Part shown: positions 43,077 to 54,767 of the stretch, piece after piece
How positions within the stretch are numbered: the first letter of the stretch is position 1
Layout of the letters: each line of letters opens with the position of its first letter
DNA from: Platanthera guangdongensis
Lineage: Eukaryota > Streptophyta > Magnoliopsida > Asparagales > Orchidaceae
DNA: 64,000 nucleotides
Direction: 5' to 3'
Assembly: GCA_039583875.1 (NCBI GenBank)
Contig: CM077160.1
Coordinates: 108,825,530-108,889,529, forward strand
Made by a program: the position numbers and the translations under genes
Notes under the pieces: generated by a model
What the model was told of the DNA's origin: nothing
Databases searched by the model: none
Seen by the model: only the letters and a program-made list of their open reading frames with translations

Positions 43077-43345
43077 ATGCTAGAAACAACCTGATAGTCT
43101 CCAATCTTACTACTGGTGTAAATGTTTGGTCAAAATCTATGTATTCTTCTTATCTGCAGCTCTTTGCAACCAGCCTTGCTTTATTCTTGACAATTACTCT
43201 TTGTTCATTCAATTGGTTTCTGAACACCAACTTAGTTTCAATGATGTTGTGATCTTGGGGTCTGAGGACTAACTTCCAAAGTTTACATATCTTAACTTAA
43301 TTCTTCTTGCATAGCCATGATCCAGGATGAGCCTGAATTGACTTT
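43077..43345 (-). pseudogene. TE6 reverse transcriptase, N-terminal fragment only
   Basis: Readable phrases are WIMAMQEELS, LVFRNQLNEQ-like, VIVKNKARLVAK, EEYIDFDQTFTPV and the IRLFLAYAAHKGFKM region, after which sequence jumps directly to RNase H (CQFLEK). The palm with YVDD is absent. The region is full of stops. Confidence 0.7.
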
Positions 43346-43629
43346 TTCAAACTTCTTTGGCTGTACTTGAAAGAGAAAAATCAAGTGAAGTACCTCATTC
43401 ATTGTACTTCTCCTTGTGTGAACTCCTTGATTTATGTCCCCAATAATTTGATATTATGGGTGGTATTTCCGAAATTTAGTAGCAGTGGTCAAGTTTTTGT
43501 TCCTCATGTACAGCTTCTTTTGTAGGCTGAACAGCAACTTCATGGTTGTTTATTGTTCTTCAGCTTCTTCTTCAACACTAACTGGATCAGAGAAGAGAGT
43601 TTCCTTTGCCTCTTCAGTGTCTGCTATCT
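43346..43629 (-). other. TE6 protease-RT junction with the integrase core deleted
   Basis: Minus-strand phrases (LFSDPVSVEEEAEEQ, GDINQGVHTRRSTMNE) match the acidic linker and the start of the RT region of SIRE elements. No HHCC or DDE integrase motif is present. Confidence 0.6.
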
Positions 43630-43840
43630 TTAAGGTCTTGAGCTTGGAACATGTACCTGACATTGATGATCATAGACTTTAGTTTTTCCTCTGTCAAATC
43701 CTTCAAAAATCACTTTTGGATCATCTTCTATTGAGGAGTATTCCTTTAATAGGCTTCGTGTTCCGATCATGTGCCTGAAACATTCACTGTCCAAATACCA
43801 GATGGAAGTGTGATTGGTCTTTGGATATACCTGCAAAAAT
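43630..43840 (-). pseudogene. TE6 protease fragment
   Basis: WYLDSECFRHMIGTRSLLKE with a preceding KTNHTSI fits the copia protease (usual WYLDSGCSRHMTG). The catalytic DSG is DSE here, so it would be inactive. It is followed by FEGFDRGKTKV, then decay. Confidence 0.75.
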
Positions 43841-44848
43841 AAAACATTTTATCTTAGGCACCCAAAACTTGTTGGGCTCTAGATTCTTGTTGGCATTAAT
43901 AACCTGATTTAATTTGCGACTATTTTGATGTGCTTGATGGACCCTTTCAAGGTTGCATGCTAGCTTAACATTTGTTGTCCTAGAGACTCTTGGGTTGAAC
44001 CAACGGTCAATGACAAAGTGACCAATTTTACCGCAGTATCAGCATTCAAACTTGTTGTACCTTTTCTTTTTGCTCGCAACAGGAATTGAATGATTCTGCC
44101 TGTAATCAGAATAATATTTGAATGGGACTGCAAGAGATTCCTTACATGGCATGTGATTGTGTGTTAGATTTACCTTGGAGTACACAACCACTGCCTTGCC
44201 TTTTCCTACAGTTCTCTTAACATGAGCTTTATTTTTGCTTTTGGTGCTTGTATTGGTCCCAAACACCAAGGAACCATGATTTTTCATTATAATTTCTTTA
44301 TGAGCTGCCTTGAATGCACTCTTTCCATTATGCATATCTTTTGTTCCACTTGTGGAACATTTATTTGAGAAATGCCCATAAACAAACTCTTGATCATACT
44401 TATTGGAAGGTAGAATTATTTTCCTAAAGTTAATCTTCTTGGTCATTGGCTTATCCTTATTATTCTCATTATTATATCCTAAACCTTCTTTATTAACTGG
44501 GGAGAACTCATCAATGAGTGGAAAAATTATCTTGGGTTTGGAAAAACTTGCAATTAGTTTCCTTTCTATAAGAATCTTGTTTTCCAATTCCAAGAATTTC
44601 CTGTCCCTTAATTTCAGGGCACTAGATTGATCTCCAACCTTTTTCAGAGATTCAATCTCTCTTGCTTGTGTCTTGCACAGCTCTTTGCTATCAACTAAGG
44701 CCTTTAGCAAGTCCCAAACTGATTTATTAGCAGATTATTAGGGCTTGCTTTGAAGTCCTTTTTAAGTAATCCGAAGTCGGAGTTTTCTTGAGTCAGCCTT
44801 TCAGCCTTCATCTCATCATCCTGTGGCTTGCACAATTTCTTGCACCTT

Positions 44849-45029
44849 GTAGAGAAAGCTTCAAATATTGTATATACTTCTTGAATTGTAAAGTTACAAG
44901 TATGAATACATTTATATAGGAAAAGATGAAGGAGAGAAATCCCACTCCAAGATGTGGGACTAATACAAAGAGAGAGAAAAGAGAGAAAAATGGGCCCCTA
45001 GATGGGCCCTTAACTAGGCTTTTCTAACA
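44849..45029 (-). repeat. TE9 3' LTR
   Basis: On minus TGTTAGAAAAGCC...CTCTACA, with TATATAAATG. The pol stop falls at its start, as in TE12. Confidence 0.88.
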
Positions 45030-48000
45030 CTCCCCTGCAAGCTGGAGCGTACAATTCGTAGGCATCAAGCTTGGATAAAAACTGGTAGTATAGCGGCCGG
45101 GAGAGAGCTTTAGTCAGGATGTCAGCAACTTGGTTTGTAGCAAGAACATGCTCCAAATCTATCTTCTTTGACTGTACCTTTTCCCGATAAAGTGACAATC
45201 AACTTCAATATGCTTTGTGCGTTCGTGAAAGACCAGATTCTTGGCAATGTGTATTGCTGCTTGACTGTCACAAAATGGTCGTCGGTAATGAGAGACGAAC
45301 ACCCAAGTCTCCCAGAAGGCTCTCAAGCCAGGTTAACTCGGAAACAACAGCAGACATAGCCCGGTACTCGGCTTCAGCAGAAGAGCGAGCAACCACAGTC
45401 TGTTTCTTGCTACGGCAGGTTATAAGATGTCCACCGAAGTAGGTACAGAAACCCGTTGTGGAACGTCTATCATCAATGGATCCTGCATAGTCAGCGTCAG
45501 TGTACGCGACAAGAGATAGAGATGTGGATGGCTTATACACAAGCCCTTGTCCTGGAGCGATCTTGAGATATCGAAGAATGCGCTCGACAGCTTGAAGATG
45601 AGATGTTCGAGGAGCATGCATAAAACGACTCACGACTCCCACGGCAAAAGAGATGTCTGGTCGAGTAACCATAAGATAGATCAGCTTCCCAACCAAACAT
45701 CTATAGTATTCCGGATTTGTAAGCAGCTTGTCGGAGTCAGAGCTGTGGGCCGAGAGCTTGTGATTGGCGTCCATAGGAGTATCCGCAGGTTTGCATCCAG
45801 AATAGTCGGCATCATGAAGGAAGTTCATACAATACTTCCTTTGGGATAACACAGGACCATCAAGGCGTCGTGCAACTTCAAGCCCAAGAAAATACCAAAG
45901 GTTGCCAAGATCTTAGGTCTGAAAAGCGGAGTTTAATTGTTGTTTGATATGTTGTATCCCTGTGGTATCGTTGCCAGTAATGAGGATATCATCAACATAG
46001 ACAAGTAGGATCGCAGTTCTGGTAGACCGGTGTCGGGTGAAGAGAGAAAAGTCAACCGAGCTCCGAATGAAGCCAATATCACAGACAACCTTGCTGAATT
46101 TTTCAAACCAAGCGCGCGGGGATTGTTTGAGACCATAAATAGATTTTCGAAGATGACATACCTGAGACTCTCCCGTGGTCTCAAACCCGGGAGGTTGGTG
46201 CATATAAACAGTCTCATGCAGTTTCCAGCTGATAAAGAGGCTAATGACGATGAACAACCAAGTAGAGAAGAACGCGGCGGTGTTCAATTTGGCCATCGGA
46301 GAGAAGGTTTCCTCATAATCAAGGTCATGTTGCTGAGTAAATCCTCGGGCCACGAGACGGGCCTTTAGATGCTCAACGGTGCCATCCACCGCATGTTTAA
46401 TAACAAAGACTCACTTGCAGCTAACACAGGGTTGGCCTGCAGGAAGAGGAACCAGATCCCAAGTCCGCCCGCCACCCCGGGTGTTGAAGAGCCTCCTGGA
46501 CAGAATTAGGGGTGAAGATAGAGGATAAAGAGAGAGCACTCTGTCGGAGTTCCGGAGAGAGGCGGTGAAAAGAGACATAGTTGACCAGCGGGTGGGCAGT
46601 GGAAGCAGTTGCCGGATCCGCGGACTGCAAAACATCATTAGAGCAGGGCAGCTCCCGTAGGATAGTAGACGAGGAAGGACGTCGAGTGTACACACGAATG
46701 ATAGGTGGTATAGGTGGTTTAGGTGGGATTGGTGTGAGAAGGAGAGGTGGAAGGTTTGAGTTAACAGGGATAACATGTCGCGGGAGAGGTGGCGGAAGAG
46801 GAGAATCAGTAGGTTGAGAGTAATATGGCTGATCTTCGAGGAAGGTGACATCAGCAGAAGTAACCACCTTGCGATCCGTGGGAGAAAAACAAACGTAGCC
46901 CTTCTGAGTCCGAGAATAACCCACAAAAATATATTTAGTGGCACAGGGAACAAGTTTGTCAGTGGACGGGCCAAGATGATGAACAAAGCACACGCAACCG
47001 AACACGTGGGGGGTGATGAAGAAAGGAGGTTTGGAGGAAAAAGAAGATTGAAGGGAACCGCAAAATTGAGAATAGAGGAAGACATGCAGTTAATAAGAGT
47101 GCATGCGATAGAGACCGCAAAATTCCAATACTGTTTGGGAACATTCATCTGAATTATAAGGGAGCGGGTGACCTCAAGCAGGTGTCGATCTTTGCGTTCA
47201 GCAACGCCATTTTGTTGGGGGGTATAGACACAAGAGGTTTGATGGATGATCCCAAACTCCGCACAGAGGTGAGCAAAGGCATGACTAGTGTATTCACGGG
47301 CATTGTCGGTGCGATGGATTTTAATGGTAGTGGAAAATTGGTTGTGAGTTTCAATGAAAAAAGTATGAAATACACCGGGCAATTCAGAGCGGTCGCGAAG
47401 GAGATACAGTCAGGTCACCCGAGAGTAGTCATCGACAAAGGTGACAAAGTAACGGTATCCAAAAACACTCGCAATTCTGTAAGGTCCCCAAATATCGGAG
47501 TAAACAAGATCAAAAGGGAGCAGGACTCCGAGTAGGATGTGGTGAGAACGTACGATGATGTTTCCCATAGATACAAGACTCACATGTGAACTCTTGGAAG
47601 GACACGTCTGGGAGAGATTTTTTGAGTATGTTTAGAGGAGCGTGACCCAGACGTCGATGCCAATCAACAGAGCTAATAGAAGACAGCACCGTTCGACAGA
47701 TGACCTTTTCCAATGATGGTTTGCGTCTTGCGATCCCGCACAACACACAAGTTAGAAGAAAATAACATCACAATAGAGGTCAGTAGTGAGTCGACCAACA
47801 GAGAGAAGGTTGAAAGGAGAGCCCGGAACATGAAGGGCAGAGCGAAGAGTAATCAAGGGAGTGAGGTGAGTATCTGCCGCGCCAGAAACGGGAATTGTGT
47901 CCCCACTAGCAACAGTAATGAACTTGGGATGCACGGAGTTCAAATATTGCGGTGGTTTCCGTGAGGTAATGTTGTGAGAGTCCCCAGAATCCAAAATCCA

Positions 48001-48075
48001 GGATGAGCTATGAGCAAGGCAGGAGGTACCACCATCAAAAACAGACACCACAGAGCCCGGAGGGCAGCTAATCAT
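45010..48075 (-). pseudogene. TE9 pol: protease, integrase, RT, RNase H (many frameshifts)
   Basis: It starts at ATG 48075 (MISCPPGSVVSVFDGG), homologous to the TE12 start. Protease has LDSGDSHNIT (usual DSGA changed). Integrase pieces: HRRLGHAPLNIL, CESCIYGKHH, RTDNAREYTS-like (HRTDNAREYTS), PQQNGVAERKDRHLLE. RT: ARLVARGFTQQHDLDYEETF, KSIYGLKQSPRAWFEK, YVDDILITGND. RNase H: YTDADYAGSIDDRRSTTGF, AEAEYRAM and DILTKALSRPLYYQFL. Frames change at least near 47500, 47000, 46400 and 45900, so it is a pseudogene. Confidence 0.85.
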
Positions 48076-49254
48076 CTTGCAAGGAATAGCCCGCAGCGGT
48101 CACGGTGACAACGCACCAACGACAAGAAACGGCCACGACCAGCATGGTAAGAAAAGAGCCCGCAGCGGCTAGAAACACGCCGCTGCGGTTAGAAAAATCA
48201 AGCAGGCAGCGCGGTTAGGAGAAGACCGCAACAGGAGCAAAAAAACTGGCGAATAGGAATTAGACCGGGCGGATAGAAGCAGACAACACCAAGGTCAAAC
48301 ACAGAAGGCCGCAGCGGGAAGACAGAAGGCCGCAACGGGAAGAGTCCAGCCGCAGCGGGAAGACAGAAGGCCGCAGCGGGGAGAGAAGAGAGGTCACCTG
48401 GTGAGAGAAAGAAAAGAGAAGCCGCACGGTCACGGTGATAACACCAGCGGCAAGGAGAATGTCACGACCAGTATGCGGAGTTCGCAACGAGGGGGAGAAG
48501 CCGCTAGCGACAAGACAGGTCGCAGAGACTAGGCAAGAATCCGCACGGTCAAGGTGAGTACACCAGCGGCAAGGAAAGATGTCGCGACCTAGATGCGGAG
48601 CTTGCCGAGAAGAGGAGAAACCGCTAGCGACAAGACAGGTCGCAGCGACTAGGCAGGTAAAGCCGCTAGCGACAAGGCAGAGCAACGAGTAAGAGAGAAG
48701 GCGAGTAGAAGAGGGGTTGCGAGTAGAGAAATCCGCGACGAGAAGAGAAGGCCGCCTCGGGTAAAGGCGGAGGTCGCGGGAAAGGGGAAGCGGACAGGGC
48801 GGTTTAGAAATAGACCGCACCCAAGCGGAGGCCGAGCGGTCAGGAGCAGAGAGAGACCGAGAAGACAACCCGAGACGGTTAGACTGGCCAGCAGACCGGA
48901 AGAGCAAACCGCGCGGTTACAACAAGGGAAAGCAGTAGCAGACCGTGCGGGTTAGAAATAGACCGCACCCAAGCGGTTAGGGGCTGACCGCAGCGGTAAG
49001 GAGAAGGAGAAGAAGGGAGAGACCGCGGCGGATAGAAAAACTAACCGGACGAGGTGGGGTCCACGAGCCAGAGAGAAGAAGGCTATATAAAAGGGGAAAG
49101 CGGGGTGGATCCACGGGAGATGAGAGGTAGGCGGGTAGAGGGAGAGAGGTCGCAACCAACAAGCGGTAAGAAGGATGATCAAGTCGCCGCTGTCAAAATG
49201 GGAAACCGGGCGGACAGAGAAGCCGAGCGGTCAGAGACAGGTCGGACCGGGTTC
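48076..49254 (-). repeat. TE9 leader: GCGG/GACCG-reiterated, CT-rich in sense
   Basis: Tandem units with period ~120 bp begin at 48421 and 48541 (CCGCACGGTC, ACACCAGCGGCAAGG, GATGCGGAG or TATGCGGAG on plus). A third diverged copy abuts the pol start at 48090-48150. The same block lies just before the pol start of TE1 (1461-1502) and TE12 (57226-57285). Confidence 0.75.
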
Positions 49255-49266
49255 CCTCTGATACCA

Positions 49267-49447
49267 TGTATAGAAAGCTCCAAATCTTGTATATGCTTCT
49301 TGAATTGTAAAGTTATAAGTATAAATACATTTATATAGGAAAAGAGGAAGGAGAGAAATCCCACTCCAAGATTAGGACTAATACAAAGAGAGAGAAAAGA
49401 GAGAAAATTGGGCCCCTAGATGGGCCCTTAACTAGGCTTTTCTAACA
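49267..49447 (-). repeat. TE9 5' LTR
   Basis: 181 bp, same ends as the 3' LTR (one base differs in each terminal word), followed on minus by the primer site. Confidence 0.88.
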
Positions 49448-49665
49448 CACCTCTTAAGGGCTTAAAGAATTTTTCATATTGTTCTAATAAATCACTTTCA
49501 GATTCATCTCCTGAGGTTGATTCTACCTCAGAGTCTGAATCTGAGAAAGATAGAAGAGTTTTAATAGTTACCTGTGTAGAGAGAGTCTTCTTGCTCATTA
49601 TCCTCTTCACTCATGGTCATTGTAGCCATGTATTCTTCTTCTTCAAAGCTGGAGTGGCAGGACTA

Positions 49666-50020
49666 TGTTACGGACCTACTTCCGTAATCGATGTAACTCG
49701 CTGAAATAGTGATCGAAGACGGAGAAGATGCCAGTGGTGGAGGATACTGTGGAGCCAGAACCGCGGCCGCCTAGGCGGGGTTGCTCGTTGGAGGAGAGCC
49801 GCCAAGATCTCACAACAATGGATAAGAGCTAGACTTCATTTCATCGATAACCTCATACAAGACACTAAGGGTCTATTTATAGCCCCCGGGTGGCACACCC
49901 GTAAATACATGAAGATGCAAACAATAATAAAATATTCTAATATAATAAGACTCACACCTAATACAATCTCAATACATATAATATGGTAACTGACGAAGGA
50001 TTCAAAACGGATCTGTAACA
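49666..50020 (-). repeat. TE10 3' LTR
   Basis: It contains CTATTTATAG at 49873-49882 (a TATAAATAG box on minus), and aligns with 54413-54767 at the same length. Confidence 0.85.
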
Positions 50021-50070
50021 TCTCATTCGCCCTTGAAATCGAGTTTGCCCTCAAGCTCGAACTCCACGTG

Positions 50071-53018
50071 TGTAACGCCCCCGGTTTTTCTGTGTTTTGT
50101 TTGATCTTTGGCTGGCGTTACGATGACGTATTTCCGGCTTTTTTTGCCGTTGTAGAGCGTGGTCTTAGCTCTTAGGGTTCCCTGTGTAGCCTGTTAGCAA
50201 GATTCCCCAGCTAGCCGGAGTCTGTTTGATGGCTCGGCTGGGCCTCTTAGGGAATGCTTGTGTTTTGGCTTCGGGAGGTGTTATCCCGTGTTTCGTTCGT
50301 CGAATGCTAATTTCGACTTCGCAGTTGCGTTCGTAGCGTGGGTTTTTAGCTGCGATGCGAATTTCGTCTTTTTCCGAGATGTTTCGGGTTTCGTGTTGTT
50401 TTGATATCGAGTGTAAATAATTATTATTAAGTATTGATTGTTTATTATGAAAAAAAAAACTGCTGTGTATATATAGTCTTGGGTTAAAATTAGGGTTGGG
50501 TTCTTTTTTTTTTGTTCTTTTCCTGTTTCTCTGCTTGGAAGAAGCCGTCGCCTGTGCGAGAGGGAGAGAACCGCCGGACTACCCTAGCCTTCGGACGTCG
50601 TTCTCCTGGAGATTTTGCGGTCGGAATTTGATTTCGAGAGTGGATCTGGACTGCCCTCGTCGGGATCTGCTTTCTTTCTGCTCCTCAGCTTGCTGCTCTG
50701 CGGCTAGATCCGAGAGTGGGGGATGCCGCCGGCCAAGCTTTTCTGGTATTGAGGCAAGTGATGTCCCCTCATCCTTGCCATAGCTGATCTTTGTCGTTCT
50801 TTTGAGTTAATTTTATCCTTTTCCTGCTTAGATCATAGGGGTACGCTAGGGTTCGTTCCCGATCATGTCGTGGTTAGTGTAGAAAGTTCCAGTTAAAATT
50901 TCAGTTTTCCTGAGGGTTTGTGTCTAATAGGGACAGTTTTGGTTCGGTTTAGGTCGAGTAGTTGTCGTTGCCGATGGATGTTGTACTCAAGAGAGAGAGA
51001 GAGAGAGTCCTCGTTCTTGCTTTTGGTCGTTTGCTGGATCTGGCTCCTGTAGCCAGTTGGGGTGTCGACACCGTTGTGTCGACACCGGCCAGTCTTGGTG
51101 TCGACACTTGGTGTCGACACCGGCCAGTCGTGGTGTCGACACTTGGTGTCGACACCAGCAGCGGCAGTGTCGACACCATGTGTCGACACCGACCGCAGTG
51201 GTGTCGACACTTGGTGTCGACACCAGCAGCGGCAGTGTCGACCCCATGTGTCGACACCGGCCGCAGTGGTGTCGACACTTGGTGTCGACACCAGCAGCGG
51301 CAGTGTCGACCCCATGTGTCGACACCGGCCGCAGTGGTGTCGACACTTGGTGTCGACACCACGACTGGCCGGTGTCGACACCTTGTGTCGACACCGGCCG
51401 CAGTGGTGTCGACACTTGGTGTCGACACCAGCAGCGGCAGTGTCGACACCTTGTGTCGACACCGGCCGCAGTGGTGTCGACACTTGGTGTCGACACCAGC
51501 CGCGGCAGTGTCGACACCTTGTGTCGACACCGGCCGCTGTGGTGTCGACACTTGGTGTCGACACCGGCCGCGGTTGTGTCGACACCTTGTGTCGACACCG
51601 GCTTGTCGTGGTGTCGACACATCGTGTCGACACTGGTGCTGCGCTTGTTTTGGGGTCAGGTAGACTCGGGGTTGGTTCGGGTTTGGCGTGCAAGGCCGCG
51701 TCGGTTGGACCCGACGTTTTTGTCTTGGGTTCGTGTGTTTCTTAGGATTGTTAGTGTGACTTCTTCCCTCGGGGGGTATTGGGCGTTCGGCTAATTTCTG
51801 CATGCCGACTCTTGGGTTGTGGCAGGTGGTGGAGTTTTGGTGGCCTCTGGAGGGGTGGTTTTATGTGGAGAGCTGTGGCCACCACCTTTTGCCCCGATTT
51901 GGGTTGGTGTGTGTGTGGGACCCTAAAGCTGCCACTGTTTGACCCCTTAGCCCTTTTTGGATCTGATTTTGGTTATGTATTCAGATCCATGTTTTGACCA
52001 CTGCCACTTACCCACGTGTTAGGACTGTTAGTCCCTTTCCTGTTTGTGTTTTCCTTTCTTTTGGCATATGTATATGTCTTGATGCTGTTGCAGGCTCTCT
52101 TGGTAGGGCATGTTGGTTTTATTGCTCGCACTTGGTGTGCTCTGCGGTGTTTTAGGCAGTACTCTTCTCTTACTGCCATCCCCTTTTCTTTTGCTTATAG
52201 CAGTTTGTTGCCGGGTTGGTAAACCCTTCTTCTTATTTGTTAATTAATCTATTGCTCTATTTACCTTTTTGATTGTTTCCTTGCTGAGGTGTTCTTTTCT
52301 TGAATGCCTCAGGTCCAGGTTGTGGCCAGTTCAGCGGCTAGGTCTTTTGGAGGGGCTTGCTGGTGGCCTCTAGGGTAGCTGAGGTAGCTGATCCCCGTTT
52401 TGTTGTGAGGTAGTTCTTTACTTTTCTGTGTAGACATACATACTCGTCAGTGGGTTCGTGTCAGGTTGTTGACGCCCACTGGTGGCGTCTTGTGATGCTG
52501 GATATGAATTTAAACTGCTGATTTTGCCTGCTTGTGGTTGGTTACTTGCTTCTGGGAAGGATTTATGCTAGGTTGCATGCTAGATATTTTAAAACCTAAA
52601 TGTATTATTATATGTACCCCATGCATAACATGTTTTTAAATCAAAGACACTATTTTTCCTTAACGTAAAACACTATCTTTTCATACCTACTATATTCACC
52701 TTAGGGTCGTGCACGCATAAGTCGTCCCCCGGGGACACTTATGCTCATTTATGGTGTCAATTTAATTGAACCAAAGTATTTTCTGTTGCGCATAAATATA
52801 ATTTTAACTGTGGACTAGCTGATCCACCGGGCCGAGGGATACGACCATTCAACATAACTGATTTTCTTTCTTATTTAAACAACAATTTTCCTTAAAATCT
52901 AACGTTTGGAGTTTTGCCTGAGCGTGTGCAGTTATCCCCTTCACGACGTGGCATCACGACACATGTTTTCTCTTACTCTGATACGATTTTTACCGTTGAG
53001 AAAATGCGGGTTGTGACA
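50071..53018 (+). mobile_element. TE11: gypsy solo LTR (2,948 bp)
   Basis: TGTAACGCCCCCGG...GCGGGTTGTGACA, flanked by ACGTG (50066-50070 and 53019-53023). TATATATAG lies at 50468-50476, followed by a leader-like region. It carries a palindromic minisatellite at 51062-51635. No internal retrotransposon sequence or second LTR is present, so it results from LTR-LTR recombination. The ends resemble the Tekay-like LTR of TE7. Confidence 0.88.
51062..51635. repeat. Minisatellite of GTGTCGACAC palindromes (34 copies)
   Basis: I count 32 exact GTGTCGACAC palindromes and 2 with one change (GTGTCGACCC). They come in pairs separated by 3 bases, pairs being separated by 10-12 bases, giving a ~34-bp unit and a ~68-bp higher-order unit. 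The array has no stop codon in any frame, so frames of 211-284 codons exist in all six; these are not called as genes. Confidence 0.95.
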
Positions 53019-53023
53019 ACGTG

Positions 53024-54398
53024 GGGACCGAATCATCTGGCAGTTTGATCTCCCGCCAAAACAATGCATGATTTCGTGTCGTGACGACGACGACGTTGAT
53101 GAGTAGCGGTGGCGCCGTTGGAAAGATGAGCGGCATAAGTAATGACTTCGGCAAGGTCGGTGGAGCGGTGAGGAGCTGCAGCAGCAATTAGGTCGGGGAA
53201 GAGACGGTCTCCAAAACAATGCATGATTTCGCGTCGTGACGACGACGACGTTGATGAGTAGCGGCGGCGCCGTTGGAAAGACGAGCGGCGTAAGCAATGG
53301 TTTCGGCAAGGTCAGTGGAGCGGTGAGGAGAAGCAACAACAAGTAGGTCGGGGAAGCGACGGTCGGCAGAAGGAACGGATCTGTAGGAGGTGAGGTGACC
53401 CGAGGCATGAACGAGTCCCTCAGAGTTGTCGGGGCGGGGGCCGGCAAAGCAAGTGCCGACAAAAGATGCGTCGAGTTGATCGGGACAAGTCGAGACGGGT
53501 TTTAGCAAGTTTGTCTTCGAAGAGGACCAGGATGGCGGCGCCGAGACGATGTATTTCATGAGAGAGTCGAGTAGTCTCTGAATCATAAGATGAGATTAAC
53601 GCTGATATCATTGTGAGGTTAAAATAAAGTTAATTAATTACTTGAACAGTAATCAATTTAAAGGTTGGTGGTTTGATGAGTTTGATGTGAATAAGTAGTA
53701 GGAATAATAAAAATAAAAGATGGGAATGAAGTTTTAAATATAGAAGGGGCGTGAGATAGGCGTGAGACAAAAACAAGCGACGGTAATAAAGAAGGTGGTT
53801 GGTTGTTGTGGTAATAAAGAAAAATAAAAATAATACTTGTCGTGGGGTACACGGGAACAATAGTAGGTTTAATAAAATACAAAGTTTTCGGGGTTCGAGG
53901 GATGAAAAGGGGGCAGCGGGCCTCGAAGCAGCGAGAGCAGTGACGCGCGGGGCTCGAAAGGGGCAGGGGAGCGTGCGGAATCTGATGTTGACGTGGAGAG
54001 AGTCACGTGAGACCTTTGTCGTCGATGAAGCAGAGAAGCGACGATGAAAAGGGAGTTGTGAAAGTCGGAATCGATCGGCGGTTAAGGCGGCGTCGATTCT
54101 GCATGAAGATGTCAACGGGTAAGGCGGCGTCGATTCTGCATGAAGATGTCAGCGGGTAAGGCGGCGTTCTCGCTGGAACTCGAGGGTGGCGGTTTGCAGT
54201 GCTGGGAGGTGCGTGTGATGCAGGCACCATGGACGATAAAGAAGACAGCGTCGTAGAAGATGCAGACCGTGGAAGACTGTGGAAGTTGCAGGTCGTGGAA
54301 GATACAGGCCGTGAGATATGCAGGAGCCGTGGAGGTGCGTTCGCTGGAACTCGGGGATGGTGGAAACGGAGGGATGGCATGTCGAAGAGGACCGCTGG
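53024..54398 (-). repeat. TE10 interior with two tandem duplications
   Basis: A 157-bp unit starting AAAACAATGCATGATTTCG is repeated at 53057 and 53214. A ~36-bp unit (GCGGCGTCGATTCTGCATGA) is repeated at about 54089 and 54125. Frames on minus (e.g. 53630-54115) show no retroelement or host motif I recognise. Confidence 0.7.
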
Positions 54399-54412
54399 CT
54401 CTGATACCAAGT

Positions 54413-54767
54413 TGTTACGAGCCTACTTCCGCAACCGCGGTAATTTGCTGGAATAGTGATTGGAGGCGTTGAGAGGACGGTGGAGGATACCGTGGAGCCG
54501 GAATCGCGATTGTCTATTCAGGGTTGCTAGTTGGAAGAGAGAGCCACCAAGTTCTTACAACAAGGGATAAGAACTAGACTTTGTTTCATTGATAAACTCA
54601 TACAAGACACTAAGAGTCTATTTATAGAACCCCCGGGTGGCATGCCCGTAAATACATGAATATGCAAACAATAATAAAATACCATAATATAATAAGACTC
54701 ACTCCTAATATAAGCTCAATACATATAATATGATAACTGACGAAAGATTCAAAACTGATCTGTAACA
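54413..54767 (-). repeat. TE10 5' LTR
   Basis: 355 bp, partner of 49666-50020. The primer site lies two bases inward on minus. Confidence 0.85.

Larger units (their letters stand above)
44849..49447 (-). mobile_element. TE9: gag-less Ty1/copia, same family as TE12
   Basis: Target duplication CACCT (44844-44848 and 49448-49452). LTRs 44849-45029 and 49267-49447 (181 bp each). The primer site at about 49255-49266 reads TGGTATCAGAGG on minus. The minus order is LTR, leader, protease-integrase-RT-RNase H, LTR. No gag lies between leader and protease. Roughly ten LTR differences and many pol breaks make it older than TE12. Confidence 0.88.
49666..54767 (-). mobile_element. TE10: small non-autonomous LTR element (355-bp LTRs)
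   Basis: LTRs 49666-50020 and 54413-54767, both 355 bp, TGTTACG...CTGTAACA on plus. The primer site at 54399-54410 reads TGGTATCAGAGC on minus; the purine tract is AAGGGCGAATGAGA (50021-50034, minus). Without the solo LTR the interior is about 1.4 kb and has no gag or pol motif. Flanks are GACTA and GATTC, a poor target duplication. It lies in TE6 gag. Confidence 0.8.

Noticed and set aside
51057..51794. Six long overlapping frames (211-284 codons) with VDTWCRHRPQ-type repeats
   Set aside because: They arise from a stop-free palindromic minisatellite inside an LTR; no start context or conserved domain.
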